Shown here one piece after another: positions 47,240 through 58,609 of a DNA stretch of 64,000 nucleotides. Under the pieces are notes generated by a model that ran no database searches, had not been told where the DNA came from, and was given only the letters and a program-made list of their open reading frames with translations. The number at the start of each line of letters is the position of its first letter. The stretch's first letter is position 1. Position numbers and translations under genes: made by a program. The DNA is taken from assembly GCA_047967505.1 (NCBI GenBank), contig CM106538.1. The stretch is one strand, 5' to 3'. This DNA is from Dipteris shenzhenensis (Eukaryota > Polypodiophyta > Polypodiopsida > Gleicheniales).

Positions 47240-48200
47240 GCTGTTCATTTTTTTTTCAAGCTGGGTGGGTCTTTTTCCCTTCACAATGGTGAACGGATTT
47301 TCATCCTGAGAGATGGTTTCAAGTTCGGTTTGCTCTAATTGAGCTTCAAAATCCTGAGTGTTGGGGACAAACTCCTCTTATCCTGAGCTATCTCCCATGT
47401 TCTCTCTACTAGTTCTCTCTTCTTCTATCTGTTTATCTTTCTTTTCTATCTCTACCCGACTCTCTTTAATCTGATTTGGATTCTCTTCCTGTGGTGAAGG
47501 GGTTGGTTCCCCTATAATTGTCTTTTCCAATGCCTCTAGCTCCTTGCTCTCCTCAGCTTGCTTCTCTGTATCACAGCTATTGCGGGTAGGGCAGTCTTTA
47601 ATGAAATGTCCTCCTAATCCACAGACAAAACAAGAATTCGGGATATTCTTATAGAAAACTTTTTGTATTAATTTCGACCCGTCTCCACCTAGTAGCCGAA
47701 TGGCATTGGGAGGATCTATGGACAAGTCCATCAGCACACAGGCTAGCGGGTTTCCTCTAGGACTTATGAATCTCTCCGTTTCCAATCCTAGAAAGTGGCC
47801 AAGGGGTAGACAAAGCACTTTCAACTGTGGAAAGAGCGACAGGGGAAGGTCTGGGAACTCTACCCAAATGGGCGCTTTAGTGGGTGGAGGTAAGTCGACG
47901 ATATAGCCGTTTCACAAATACTTGTGACGTTTAATCCTTTGCACGATCAAAAGTTCCTAATTCGTCCCTCTAGGAACATCGCTAGAGGATGAGGGCCGTG
48001 TGTGTGGCCAGCTACCGCACAAGAACAAAGCCATTTGGTTGTTTCATTTAGCATTCCATTGTGAACCTTCACTATCAAAAGCTTACCTTTGAAAGAGCTT
48101 CCATCTATGCTAGCGAGCCTTTCAGCCAGTCCTGTGCTGGAAGAGTCGCCGAAGATATGTTTGGCCCTTGAGGAGAGCTACTCCCATGCGGTTTGCTTTG
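47240..48200 (-). pseudogene. LINE ORF1 (DUF4283-like domain and zinc knuckle), broken
   Basis: Minus strand. The N-terminal part reads SIDGSSFKGKLLIVKVHNGM, then MFLEGRIRNF, a stop where Trp is expected, and CKGLNVTSI. After frameshifts it continues RFISPRGNPLACVLMDLSID and an intact knuckle CFVCGLGGHFIKDC (CX2CX4HX4C) near 47605-47650. An acidic, lysine-rich tail ends at TAA 47378. ORF2 follows at 47108. The same order and similar phrases occur in the second LINE at 54118-55200, so they belong to one family. The region upstream of 48200 merges into Gypsy sequence near 48345. Confidence 0.85.
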
Positions 48201-48344
48201 GGGCTTGCGGCGCTTTGAAGAGGCTCCTTCCTCTGCCTTGAACAACTCCAGCGTAGGAGCCTCTTTGCACGTCCTACATGGGTGCCCTTGCTTGGGTCTA
48301 CTGCACTGGATTTTGTCGTGGTGCTCCATTAGCCTGTCGTGCTT

Positions 48345-48960
48345 GTTTTGGCACCATTTCCTCAATGAAACAATAGCGATCCTGACTAGTGAATTCATGA
48401 TCATACATAGGAAATCTATGCCATATTATCCCAGAGCAAACGGCCTAGCCGAAATCTCGAACAAAACGTGCTACACAATTATAACTTGTACAGTTGAAGC
48501 CAGTCATACCAACTGGGAGCACAAGTGCATCGCACTGTGGGCCTATAGAATGTCTTACAAAGTGGCAATGAACTACACCCCCTTTAGCTTAGCCTTCAGG
48601 GTGGAGGTGGTTATGATGTTGTAGTACCCAAACTTCGCATCATAGTCAAGGAAAGGCTCCCCAAAAATTCTTTGATTGAGTGCTTAATCGATCTTGAATG
48701 GCTAGATGAGACAAGATTGAGCACAGCGTATTGCCTTCGAGTGGAGAAGGCAAGGCGTAAAAAATGGTTCAACCGCAACCTCAAGAACAAGGATCTGGAG
48801 GAGGGGGATCTAGCACTCCTCTATAGTGTCCACAACACTAAGCATAAACTTAAATGTAAGGGCAAGACGCATGCCAAATAGCCACCCTAGATGGAGTTGA
48901 GATGGACGGCTACCTTAATAGTAGCAAATTGAAAAGATACTATGGTCCCCTCACTCTATA
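48345..48960 (+). pseudogene. Ty3/Gypsy integrase C-terminal part
   Basis: The + frame reads HFLNETIAILTSEF, then HRKSMPYYPRANGLAEISNK, ALWAYRMSYKVAMNYTPFSL and AFRVEV, the end of a Gypsy integrase core (STPYYPQANG...ALWAYRT...TPF.L.YG.E). After an indel near 48624 comes LDETRLSTAYCLRVEKARRK, KWFNRNLKNKDLEEGDLALL and a decayed GYLNSSKLKRYYGP-type tail. The catalytic Asp region is absent, and LINE sequence abuts its left end. Confidence 0.9.
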
Positions 48961-49450
48961 GATCCTCCAGGCCATACATAGGGAAAAGGAGCTCAAGGTC
49001 AAGGTAGCTTGGATGAAACACCAGGCCATCGAAGAAGCAAAGATACATAATGCCAAAATCAAACAATGAAAACAAATGGCTTTGCTTAAGGCAATAATAG
49101 AATGCCTAAGCCCGACTAATGAACTAACAATAGATCCGGCTACATTGAGTGTTCAATTATAGGGCCCGAGTACAAGCACGGAGGCACTCATGGATCCAGG
49201 AGCAAGCCATAACTTCATCTCCCACAGGGTATGGGAAGCGCTAAAGGTACCCCTAACCCTTAATGTTGCTTCAGTTTGGCTTATGAATGGTCAAATCTTA
49301 AGTACATTGGGGTATGTGGACTTGAAACTAATTGTTGTCTACCAGATGGTAGAGATTTGCTTTTATGTTCTTCCCACAGAGATGACCGACGAATTGATGA
49401 TCCTGGGTAAGGCCTTAGTGCTATGCCATCAATTGCCAAATTGACTGGAG
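48961..49450 (+). pseudogene. Retropepsin-like fragment of a Gypsy element
   Basis: The frame 49190-49444 starts MDPGASHNFISHRVWEALKV, matching the Gypsy-type aspartic protease signature (D-S/P-G-A-S/T-H-NFIS), and continues with LSTLGYVDLKL and a MILGKALV-like GMDWL equivalent. It lies downstream of the integrase piece, whereas in Gypsy elements protease precedes integrase, so it comes from a second copy or a rearrangement. A TAG at 49162 precedes it. Confidence 0.75.
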
Positions 49451-50787
49451 AGCGAGAACCGCCACTCTCGCATATGGTGGGAGAACCTCAGTAATTCCAC
49501 TCTATAAAGACCATTCCACTTCCCCTACAATATGACCACCTTCAAGAGGAAAGGAAATTTCAAAAGAAGGCAATTCCAAAGCTCCAAAATCCTCTAGCGC
49601 AACTTGCTCTGATCCCATAAGGAAATCCATCCCAATGCTGATCGAAGTCCTAGCCCTAAACGCAATAAAAGCAAACCCTTTCTGCAAACTACTCTCCCAC
49701 CTCTATTTCCCACACCCAATGCCATGAGCACCACCCAGAGATTCCATGAACAATGGGTGCAGCACGAGGCCATCCTTCATGCACAACGCTACTTCGAAAG
49801 AGGACAGCAACCTTGGAAGACCGAAGCCGTGGAAGGGTTTTCAACCCCTTCTTGCCCTGTACCAACACAAGCAATTCCATCAAACAGTAGGGCCCAACGA
49901 TGCCAATTGCCTTGCTAGCAAAGACAAATTCCAACACTCCATGGGTAGAAGTTCCACAAGTATTGCCTTGCGACATAGCTCTTGAAGTCCTAGGACTACT
50001 ATCAAGGCGAGCGATACATTTGGGTTCCAAAGCTTCCAACAACACAGAATACACAACCTCAACTCACTGGGATTTGTAAGGTAGCAACATAAGAACCTGC
50101 ATCAACTCTTGAGGCAACCCCACAATTCCACATCGATCTCACTGCCCCTCTCCCGCCCAACACACTTCTGACCATGCACCACCCAACTCCGACCACTGTC
50201 GCCCCATTCTAGTTATGTCCTACTTCTCCCTATAGCTTCAGCTTGCCAGCCTATTCCCATCCCTCCGATCTTCAAGCCTTAGCCGTCCACCCCATTCTCT
50301 TAAACTTCCCGACGTGGTGTCGACCAAGTCCACCAACTATCCATGGGACGATGACATGATGCAGCTAGCCAAGCACTATGAAGTGAGCCCATGGGTCTGT
50401 ACTCCCAAAAGCATACAAGCTAACATCAACTGGTGGATGCAGACCTATGGTCAGGGCTTCAGCGGTTCAAACTCAAGGGCATTTAGCTACCTATCATTCC
50501 ACAACCTACCACCCCCTCCGCATCATCATTTTGTTCAACTGGGTGCTACAAGTTCTCCAAGACTCACACGAGTCCTTGGTGAGCAACTTTGAAACAATTC
50601 ATGTAGCATACCCCAAAGTTGTCACAGAGGAGGATTGTCATGAAGCCATTTCCATCTTTCATGCTATTGCCCCCTCCCCCCTGGCAGATATTCCTAATCC
50701 AAATCCCACAAATCCCACCTCCCCTTCCTCGCACAAACTAACCCGAATACTCATCTAATGCCTCCAACACTAGCACCGCACAGCATG
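49451..50787 (+). other. Coding-like stretch of unknown nature upstream of an LTR
   Basis: Less AT-rich than the neighbourhood. It has several overlapping frames on the + strand: 49724-49918 (FHEQWVQHEAILHAQRYFER), 50314-50592 (WDDDMMQLAKHYEVSPWVCT) and 50447-50758 (SNFETIHVAYPKVVTEEDCH), separated by stops and shifts. Proline-rich phrases and the position between Gypsy fragments suggest retroelement gag or spacer sequence, but no domain can be named. Minus-strand frames at 49502-50062 overlap them. Confidence 0.35.
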
Positions 50788-51166
50788 TGTTGAAATATGG
50801 TGCCATGAGCACATAGATTAAAGGCTAAGGTATGGTTTAGGAATGTATTAAAGTAGCCACCCTAGGATGTGGACTATATGATGTGGAGATGTGGATCAAG
50901 GATATCCACAAGGAGAGATGTGGATCAGAGGATCCCACAGGTGTTGACTATTCAAAGAGCACTCTGTATATAAGAGGCCTATCATGTATTGTTGAAAAGA
51001 AAAAATGCACATTCACTCAAGATTCTGTTTATGAGTCCAAGCTAATCTATCTTGGAACCTAATTGACTTGAGGTACATGTCATGAGAACTCTCTTCATCA
51101 TGCTTCCACACAGGTTCCATCCACCTTAGAGCGCTCCATAGATCCTAAGGTTCACATGTTTTCTCA
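50788..51166 (+). repeat. LTR (5') of a further LTR retrotransposon
   Basis: 379 bp from TGTTGAAATATGG to TTTTCTCA. A TATA-like 'ctgtatataagagg' lies at about 50964-50977. It is followed directly by a perfect primer-binding site. No second copy of this LTR is in the window. Confidence 0.8.
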
Positions 51167-51178
51167 TGGTATCAGAGC
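51167..51178 (+). promoter_or_regulatory. Primer-binding site, initiator tRNA-Met
   Basis: TGGTATCAGAGC immediately after the LTR end, identical to the site of the Copia element at 30148. Confidence 0.9.
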
Positions 51179-51639
51179 TTAGGTCTAGTCTCCTAGATTA
51201 GTTATAGGCTTACCACCTTAGGAGTTCATAGGTTCTCTTGGGTTAGTTTTAGTGTTTATTTTTTAGTTTTAGATCGAGAGTGTTGTTCTTGAATGTTCTT
51301 TGTGAGAGGAATTTATGTCCTTTCATTTCGTCCATGAGAGAGAGGTGTTTCCATTGAGACAAGAAATTGTGAGCATTTCTATTCATCCATTCTTTCATAT
51401 CTACAGAGAGATCCCTTGTGAGATAGAGATCTACTCTCCTCCTATTCCGAGAGGAGAGACGAGCAACAAAGCCAACTGAGCAACACAAAGCACTTGTGAA
51501 GGGCAGCAATGATCCAACCGATCTCCAAAGCTTCAAGGACCTTGACCATCTCACAGTGACTCCATCGACTGCTCCAATGACTGCTCTCCTCCTACGACAG
51601 ACTGCTCTTCATCTTCTAAGCCACAGGAGAATGAAAAAG

Positions 51640-52384
51640 CAAACAAAGAGTCCTATCTTAGGCAAGATGTAGTAGCTGACGATCAATATATCGAGGTGAC
51701 ACACGCAAGGCTAAATCAGACATAGAGATTAGCGTGGAAGGATTGCTTAATACAATGATTTCTTTGCTCTCTAAAGGGATATCGCCGTTGATGCAGAGGT
51801 TGACAATTTCTTTAATTGAAGAAATAATAACAATCAAGGCAGATGCCCCTTGGGAAAAGTGTAACTTTCCAATTACAATGGTAGAGGAGATCCAACCCGA
51901 TTCCTCCATCATTCTGATGCCACATGCCGAGCAGGTGGAGATCAATCCCATGAAACCAAGGTGGCTTGGTTTCCCATGGCCTTAGCTGATGAAGCATCTG
52001 AATGGTACCTAGAACTTCTAGTGGAAGAGCGTGCCACATGGGGCCTACTTCAAATAGAATTCAAACGACGCTTTCAAACAAAGAGGCTACAAGATGATCC
52101 CGCTCTCCAACTAAGCACTCCAACTAAGCAAGATCGAACAAGGCTGGCGGGAAGATGTACGCACGTACCTGGGTAAGATGAAAAGACTAATCGCCAAATG
52201 TGACCCATGCCCAGATGCAAAGTACCTCATGGCATGGTTCATAGCAGGACTAAGAAAGAAAATCCGAAAGGATATGAAAAAGATAAGCAGCTTTGAAACG
52301 TTCAGTGCTACTCATGCGGCAGCCACTGACATCGAAGATGGCATGACCGACTCAGACACTAGCAGTGATGACGAATATACATGA
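51640..52384 (+). pseudogene. Ty3/Gypsy-type gag, truncated
   Basis: After a ~460-bp leader, + strand frames with shifts give, near 51970, MALADEASEWYLELL, EERATWGLLQIEFKRRF and QDDPALQL, and after a shift near 52150 YLGKMKRLIAKCDPCPDAKY and LMAWFIAGLRKKIRKDM. This is the retrotransposon gag pattern (A..WY..L......W..L...F..RF). The frame ends in an acidic serine-rich tail at 52384, where minus-strand LINE sequence begins shortly after. Protease, reverse transcriptase and integrase are absent here, so only the 5' end of the element survives. Confidence 0.75.
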
Positions 52385-52399
52385 TAAGTGCTCAAAAAA

Positions 52400-54100
52400 G
52401 GGAAAATCAAAGGCCACTTTATTTTGTACTAGAGACTCAGGGCTAAGGCTTTGGATAGGATCTTGTAACTATAATTTAGATTGTGAGAGGCCTCCAATTC
52501 CTTAGATTATTTTTATCTTCCTCCTTAGTAATGCGATTAATAACCCCACCATTCAAATGAAAGGGAAGCTACTGCTCTCATTCCAAACCTTCAGAAAACA
52601 TGGGCCTATAGTTTCCAAAAGCATTTATAAAATTCATAGGGAAGTCCATTGTCACTACATGTCTTACCATTAGCCATTGAGTAAACTACGTCCTTCAACA
52701 CTTGGAGTGTCACATCTTTATCCTGTTGCATCCTATCATAGCCTAGAATTGTAGTTTTTTTGGCATGACTTCATGGTCTCCTTGCATCTTTTATGTCATC
52801 ATTGATCTCAGCAATTGTGCTCAATAATCTTTATGTCAAATGATGTCTAAGTTTTCCTCATTTGAGGAAGCTAGAACACCATATCCTTTACTAAGTAAAA
52901 GGATTTCCTCTTGAATCCTTTTTCTTCTAATAACTTTAAATTTTCCCTGGTGGGTCGATCAATCTTTCCTACCCACCAGACTCTAAATTAGATTTTATAT
53001 TCATTGATTTTTATCTACTCTTGTCTTCTTATTTCTCTCTTTTTTTCCAATAATCTCACCTGTGCTTGAGTATCTTTGGTTTGTTGCTCTAGTTCTTCAA
53101 TCTCTTTTCTAAGTCTATCCATCCTTCTGGCATGAATGATTGCCTATTTTTCCTGGCTTCCTTTAAAATTCATTGAGTGTTGGAGATAGGTAGTTGTCAA
53201 GACTCTATTGCTTCTGCTGCACGTGCTTTCAAAGAAAATGCATGTATCCAAGCTTGGGTGAGATCCTATTGTATGGCCTATAAGTTGAAGAGTTTTGGGT
53301 TAGTCTTAAACTAGAAGGGATTTTTAGTCCCTTTTCGAAGATCAAGAGTTGTCATCAGTAGTTTGTGATCAGAAAGGGTTAGAGAGGAAAGACTATGGAT
53401 TTGAGTGTAATAGTCTATCCAAGTAGACTCTGGGAAACATATCTAAGATTGTCTCCTTCATAAAATCACCAGCTTGTCTATTGCTCTGAGTAAAAATTCC
53501 ATAGGTGCCTAAGTCAACCAATTGTAAGTTTTCTTTGAGCTCTTCCCAGGCATGATGTTTTGCACCTCACAGTATAGAGCCCTTCTTTAACAATCTAGAG
53601 GAAGCTCTACCATGTTAAAGTCTTCTAGTAACACAGTGTTCAAATCCCAAGACATTTAGACCATCCCAAGTGCATCTTCGTGACTATGATCTAGTGGGGG
53701 CATAAATATTTATGCCACTGTAAAGGAAATGTTTTTAATCATGCATGATAAAGCAACCCATGTGCCATGTCTATCAATCAATTGTCAACAATACCTTCAT
53801 TGAAATGGGAAAGCAACCCTTAAGCTATACCAATTCTACCATCTCTATGAATCATACCGTCAAAAATACCTTCATTGAAATGGGAAAGCACTCCCAAAGC
53901 TATACCACCTCTGCCATTCTCATGCCTGAGCTAATACCTGACTCTTCTTTTGTCAACTACCCTCATCCTTTGCTCAAGGGTATCTTCAATAACCTCAACT
54001 TCTTGAAGGGCAAGAAAAGTAGGGGAGAGAGAATTAGCTCTCAACTAACTAAAAAGTTCCTGACCCCTCATAGGGTCAATAAAACCACACACATTTAAGG
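52400..54100 (-). pseudogene. Second L1-type LINE, ORF2 (endonuclease, linker, partial RT), broken
   Basis: Minus strand. Endonuclease begins near 54080 (SPTFLALQEVEV near 54010, then GRGGIALGVLSHF near 53870), followed by LEDFNMVELPLD near 53600 and SDHKLL near 53365. The linker carries RLRKEIEELEQQTKDTQAQV and FRVWWVGKIDRPTREN near 52950. A reverse transcriptase start, VVYSMANGKTCSDNGLPYEF near 52680, is followed by YSYKILSKALALSL near 52450, so the part between them is deleted and the catalytic YADD region is absent. A ~60-bp phrase (FIEMGK..SYT) is duplicated near 53790 and 53870. Confidence 0.85.
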
Positions 54101-54117
54101 TGAGAAAGGAAACGGAT

Positions 54118-55300
54118 TTACTTAGCATTTTTGTTTTTTCCCTTCTTGGCCTTGGGGGTAGGACTCTTTGGGAGGGCACTTTGGCTCTTAACCTGAGAAA
54201 TTATTCTCTTGTTTTGAATAATAACTTGAGCTTTACCTTTAAGGGTGAAGTCCTTCTCAACTATCACATTGTGTGGGGGGGGTTCTTCCTTAGAGTCATC
54301 TGCATCACTGTCACTCATAATAGTACCTCTCTGATTTATTTCCTTCTCAAACTCCTATTGCCATCCTGGCTTTACATCTTCCTCTTCCATCTCTTGTTCC
54401 TGAATCCACTTTTTAGTTTCTTGATCTATGAGACCATCAAAGGAATTTTTAGTCTTAATAGCCTTAGGAGGGGGGATGACCCTTGCTAAGGGTAGGGAGG
54501 TTTGGCATAATTTATTGGACTAGAGACACCCTACTCTTTATTGTTCTTGATGATCCATCTGGACTCATCCGGAAGAGGAGTAGCTTCTTTAGCAGGTTTA
54601 GCTTTAGTCTTCTTGAGGGGACAATTCTTAACAGTATGTGAGGATAGTCCACAAAGAAAGCAGGAGTTAGCTAGGTTCTTGTTAGGGGTTGTTCCTTATA
54701 AACTTCACCATTCTTCGTGACTATCGCCAGTGTATCACACAACTCTTTAGCCACATCCAGTTTGACATAGACTTGTGGGTTGCCTCTAGGACTGATGAAT
54801 TGCTCTTTTGCTACCCGTACCATTTCCCCTAGACTTCTACATAGGTTTGTAGCTTGAGGGACAAGGGAGAAGGGTAGATCTCGCAACTCTACCCATACAG
54901 GGATCAATATTGACCTGGGCCTATCCAGGTTGCAATCTTCAGACCAATACTCTAGATATAGTGGTTGGTTTTTTATAGTCCAAAGATCCTGATTAAGGGC
55001 ATCATATTCCATTTCTTCTTGTTCAAAGAGGAAAAAGTAAAAACCTTTCCTCAATAATCTAACACTGGTGACTACCATTCCTCTCCTTCCTTAGTTAGTT
55101 CTAATCCGATTTTCTAGGAAAGTCATAGAGGGTCTAGGACCGGGCAGGAAACCAATAAGTGTATGGCTGGACAACCAAGTAGCGACTTTACCTTTAACAA
55201 ATGGTGTTTCTTTCTCCTGATGTTCATCACCCTCCTCATGAACCTCTTGTGCAAACTTAGGTGATTGGGCTCTGTGCTAGTTGGGGTGCTCTCGTCTTGC
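54118..55300 (-). pseudogene. Second LINE, ORF1 (DUF4283-like domain and zinc knuckle)
   Basis: Minus strand. It reads WLSSHTLIGFLPGPRPSMTF and LENRIRTN, stop, GRRGMVVTSVRLLRKGFYFF, LYLEYWSEDCNLDRPRSILI and PVWVELRDLPFSL, the plant LINE ORF1 DUF4283 pattern. The knuckle CFLCGLSSHTVKNC (CX2CX4HX4C) lies near 54605-54665, and the ORF ends with a lysine-rich tail at TAG/TAA near 54118, just before ORF2. It is the sister of 47240-48200. The frame upstream (PKFAQEVHEEGDEHQEKETP) reaches about 55270. Confidence 0.85.
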
Positions 55301-55449
55301 GCACTACTGGTTGAGTGTCCCTGACATGGCATGTTGTTGGGGCTCCAATGTGACCGGGGAGCCGGCTCGCTTCTCTTATTCATTTCCTCCTATTACCGTG
55401 GAAGAACTTCACCTCCGATATTGTTGGTCTTTATGTGTTTATATTTTAG

Positions 55450-55605
55450 CACTGTGTGAGAAGATAAGGTTCTCTCCTAGAAAAGCTTGTACTTGGTGAA
55501 GGTTGAAGAGGAACCAATCCATCAAGCTCTTGCCTTAGTCCACTCCACATCTCTCCACTCTCTTCATTGCATAGCATGACTCTTTGGCACCATGTTTCAC
55601 TAACA
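55450..55605 (+). repeat. Truncated 5' LTR of a short LTR-flanked relic
   Basis: Direct repeat of about 57110-57271, ending in both cases 'gcatagcatgactcttggcaccatgtttcactaaca'. The following bases, TGCTATTAGAGC, are two changes from the initiator tRNA-Met primer site. The left part is lost where LINE sequence begins. Confidence 0.65.
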
Positions 55606-56795
55606 TGCTATTAGAGCAGAGGTTGGTCGACGACTCCCTTCTTAGTTCCTTGCTTGGGAAGTGCTGGTTGTATCTTGTAAGCTGTGAAGTTATTCTCTTT
55701 AGAATGAGTGGTCATCCACATGCTATACCTATCATTAGTTACCTATAGCCCGTGGTTTTCTCAAGAACTCATCCATTACTTGGTCATTTTTCTTTGTTTA
55801 GGTGTCTTCCTTTATATCTAATAGGCACAGCCTATTTTGGGCATGCTACAGCAGTAAGTTGACACTCTTTCGAGCCTATCTATGGTTGTTCTCATATCTT
55901 CCCTCTATGTGCTCCATTTACTAGTGATTTTTCCATGTTCGTGATGCATTTGTTGACCCTTTTGTCCCTGATTGGTGAAATATTTCTATTGGAGTTGGAG
56001 TCGCTCCTCAAGACTAGTTTCTCAACCCCCTTTTGGGCCACCATTTTGCAACATATCCATCCTTCTTTGCCCTTAATTGTGTACAAGCTATCAATTTAAA
56101 TGGCCCGTTTCCATTCCATTTGAGGTTGCCATTGACATCGCCTAGCTCTTAAACATATGGCCAACCTATTTTCTTCCAATTTCAGGGTTGCCATTGCTCT
56201 CCTCTTGGGTCCTTTTGTTGTTCTTGAAGTCGTTCATCTTGTACTCTTGTTGTTTGTCATTAGCCAGCTGAGCTAAAGTGCTACTCAAAAGAAACAAGGT
56301 CTCTACGTCGACATTGAAGCTAGGACACTAAAGGAAATTAGCTTCCACCTTAATCTCTAGTTCTACAACAACCCAATGATTCTCCTTTTGGCTTTATTGG
56401 CACCAATAGAGCACATTCCAATTATGTATGGATATGCTTGCATGTCACAGGCTTCATCATCTATCTTCTTGCATACGCTCCTTGCTGTAGTGCCCTAGAA
56501 GAGATGCCTAAACAGATTCTGCATCAACTTCGTTCATGCCAAGAGGGGACTTCTCCTTTATAAAAAATTTCTTTTTTTGTGCATTCATGTGAGCTAGGAT
56601 TCTCTACTCTGGTTTCCCCCAAAATGATTTTAATAGACCATTATGTCTTCTACCCATGCGAGTTTAAGGGCCTTAATCATATAAAATAGTTTGTACTATC
56701 CTGTACCTAGTTAGAACTAGAGGGGTGATACCAGTAATTGTCTAAGCTATTGGTTGCAAGCTGATTGAGGGGACAATTACAAGTGGTATGGGAGG
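55606..56795. other. Internal region of the short LTR-flanked relic
   Basis: Roughly 1.2 kb without recognisable retroelement protein domains. Weak coding-like phrases occur on the minus strand (FNVDVETLFLLSSTLAQLAN near 56300; KGQQMHHEHGKITS near 55940). It is too short for an autonomous element, so a non-autonomous derivative is likely. Confidence 0.45.
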
Positions 56796-57271
56796 TGCAC
56801 ATAACAAGACTGGCTCTTTGCAATATTGCAATGGAGTTGGATATCGATTACTTCTTGTTGAGGTCTCACCACATTTGCATGAAGGGTGGCATTGGGAGTT
56901 CAAAGCTATATGTGTGTGTGAGGAATCCCTTGTACTATTGTGACCATATTTGTGAGTGTTTGAGAGTGGCCTTGTGAGAGATATTGCATGTGTATGTGTA
57001 TGTATGTGTGAACACACTCTTAAGCGTGAACACTCCTTTGTATTGGATAAGATAAGAATGACGTGTGTCTCTATCTTATTTGCATCTGGGATTGTATGTG
57101 TCAAGAAGCTAATGTTCTCTACCTACAAAAGCATGTACTTGGTGATGGTTCAAGATGAATCAATCTCTCATTGAGTTTTGCAACATGTTGAGTTCTCGCC
57201 TTTGTCCACTCCATCTCTCCTCCACACTCTCCCTTGCATAGCATGACTCTTGGCACCATGTTTCACTAACA
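56796..57271 (+). repeat. 3' LTR of the short LTR-flanked relic
   Basis: The right end is clear by homology to 55450-55605. The left end is uncertain and could lie at a TG after the purine-rich 'gtatgggagg' at about 56787-56796. The interval 56980-57015 is rich in tgtgtatg repeats. Confidence 0.5.
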
Positions 57272-57523
57272 CAAGGATCATTCTATATTATTTAAAGAGT
57301 ATCTGACTGCTTATGATCTTGACCACTTTGAGCATTAGAACAAACAAAGAAGATGAACTAATATTTGATGAGGTATTGCAAGGGAAAGCGAAACACTAAC
57401 ACAAGGATCATTCTATTTTATTTAAAGAGTATCTTATTGCTTATGATCTTGACCACTTTGAGCATTAGAACAAACAAAGAATATGAACTAATATTTGATG
57501 AGGTATTGCAACGGAAAGCGAAG
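57264..57523. repeat. Tandem duplication, 130-bp period
   Basis: 57264-57393 and 57394-57523 differ at only a handful of bases, and each begins with the cactaaca that ends the LTR. The near-identity points to a recent event. Confidence 0.9.
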
Positions 57524-58600
57524 AATTGAAATTAATGGAGAACTTGCATGAGTAGATAAACACCTTAATTCTATACAACACAAAGACCATGCCAAAAATG
57601 TTTGGATTACCATGATACCAAGAGATCAAGTTAATTGCATGAGATTAGTTTTCAGACAAGCTGTAAATGTGGAAGGAGCTTGTGAGATACTTAGCACAGT
57701 GCAGCCATAAATTTGTTGCTAGAATGTGCTAGGATGTGCTATTGAGGAACGCTATGACCATAAACTTTAAAAGGTATCGAGGAGTTGAAGATGACACCTA
57801 GATGGAATACATCTGCAATGTGTAAGGAAACATGTAAGGCTAGTGCACTAGCAAGCAAGTGCATGAGGAAAAAGAGGTACAAAAGAAAATATGGATTAGT
57901 AACATTAAAATTTTGCTAGCACAACACGAGAACTAGCAAGACTAGTAACATTAAAATTTTGCAAGACTAGTAACCCACCATGTTTTTTTTTGGGGGGGGT
58001 GGGGGGGGGAGGGGTACTAAGTTTTGAAGGTTTTAAGCAACATTTAAATGTAAGTAAAATGCCCTAAAGTTTGTAGGTTTTAAAACCTAATTTCAAAAAT
58101 TTGCCACTCACCTAATATTAAACCTCAGCTTTTGGTGAAAACTCAATCGGAAGGATGGTTTAAGGATGAGAATCTCTTTGTCATCATTGGCTTTAAAATG
58201 GGAATAACTAAATTGCCTCCCATATGGACCATGCCCTAAAGATCTTGGGATCCTCTATTTGGTAAAGATGGGATGATGATGTGTCTTTGTCCCACCTCGT
58301 AAACACATGAAATGGGCGTTCTCTCCCATCTAGGCTAGAAACACATTGGAAAATGGATAGGACCACCGTTTCTGAATCCCATAGTATTTTGGGTCCAAGT
58401 TCCAATGACGTTGTGAATTTTGTTGTAATTGAATTGTATTAAAGAACAAAATGTTGTAGTTGGATTGTATTAAAGAACAAACTGTTTAAATGACGAGACT
58501 GTCGCGAGGTCATGCATGATGCAACTGGGAGGATGAAGGGAATGCATGCATGTGGTGCCTAAAAGCTTTGCGTGCCAAGTGGCACCAGAAAGGGGGCCTC
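57524..58600. other. Intergenic stretch with a homopurine run and a W-like fragment
   Basis: 57524-57960 shows broken frames without a recognisable domain, with a ~23-bp phrase ('agactagtaac..') repeated at 57930-57973. A T9 run followed by G8-T-G9-A-G4 sits at 57983-58014. 58075-58160 resembles the start of the W-end unit (27816-27870: 'cacctgagattaaacc..tggtgaacagtgattagaagg'). No gene is seen. Confidence 0.5.
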
Positions 58601-58609
58601 TTTTAATAC

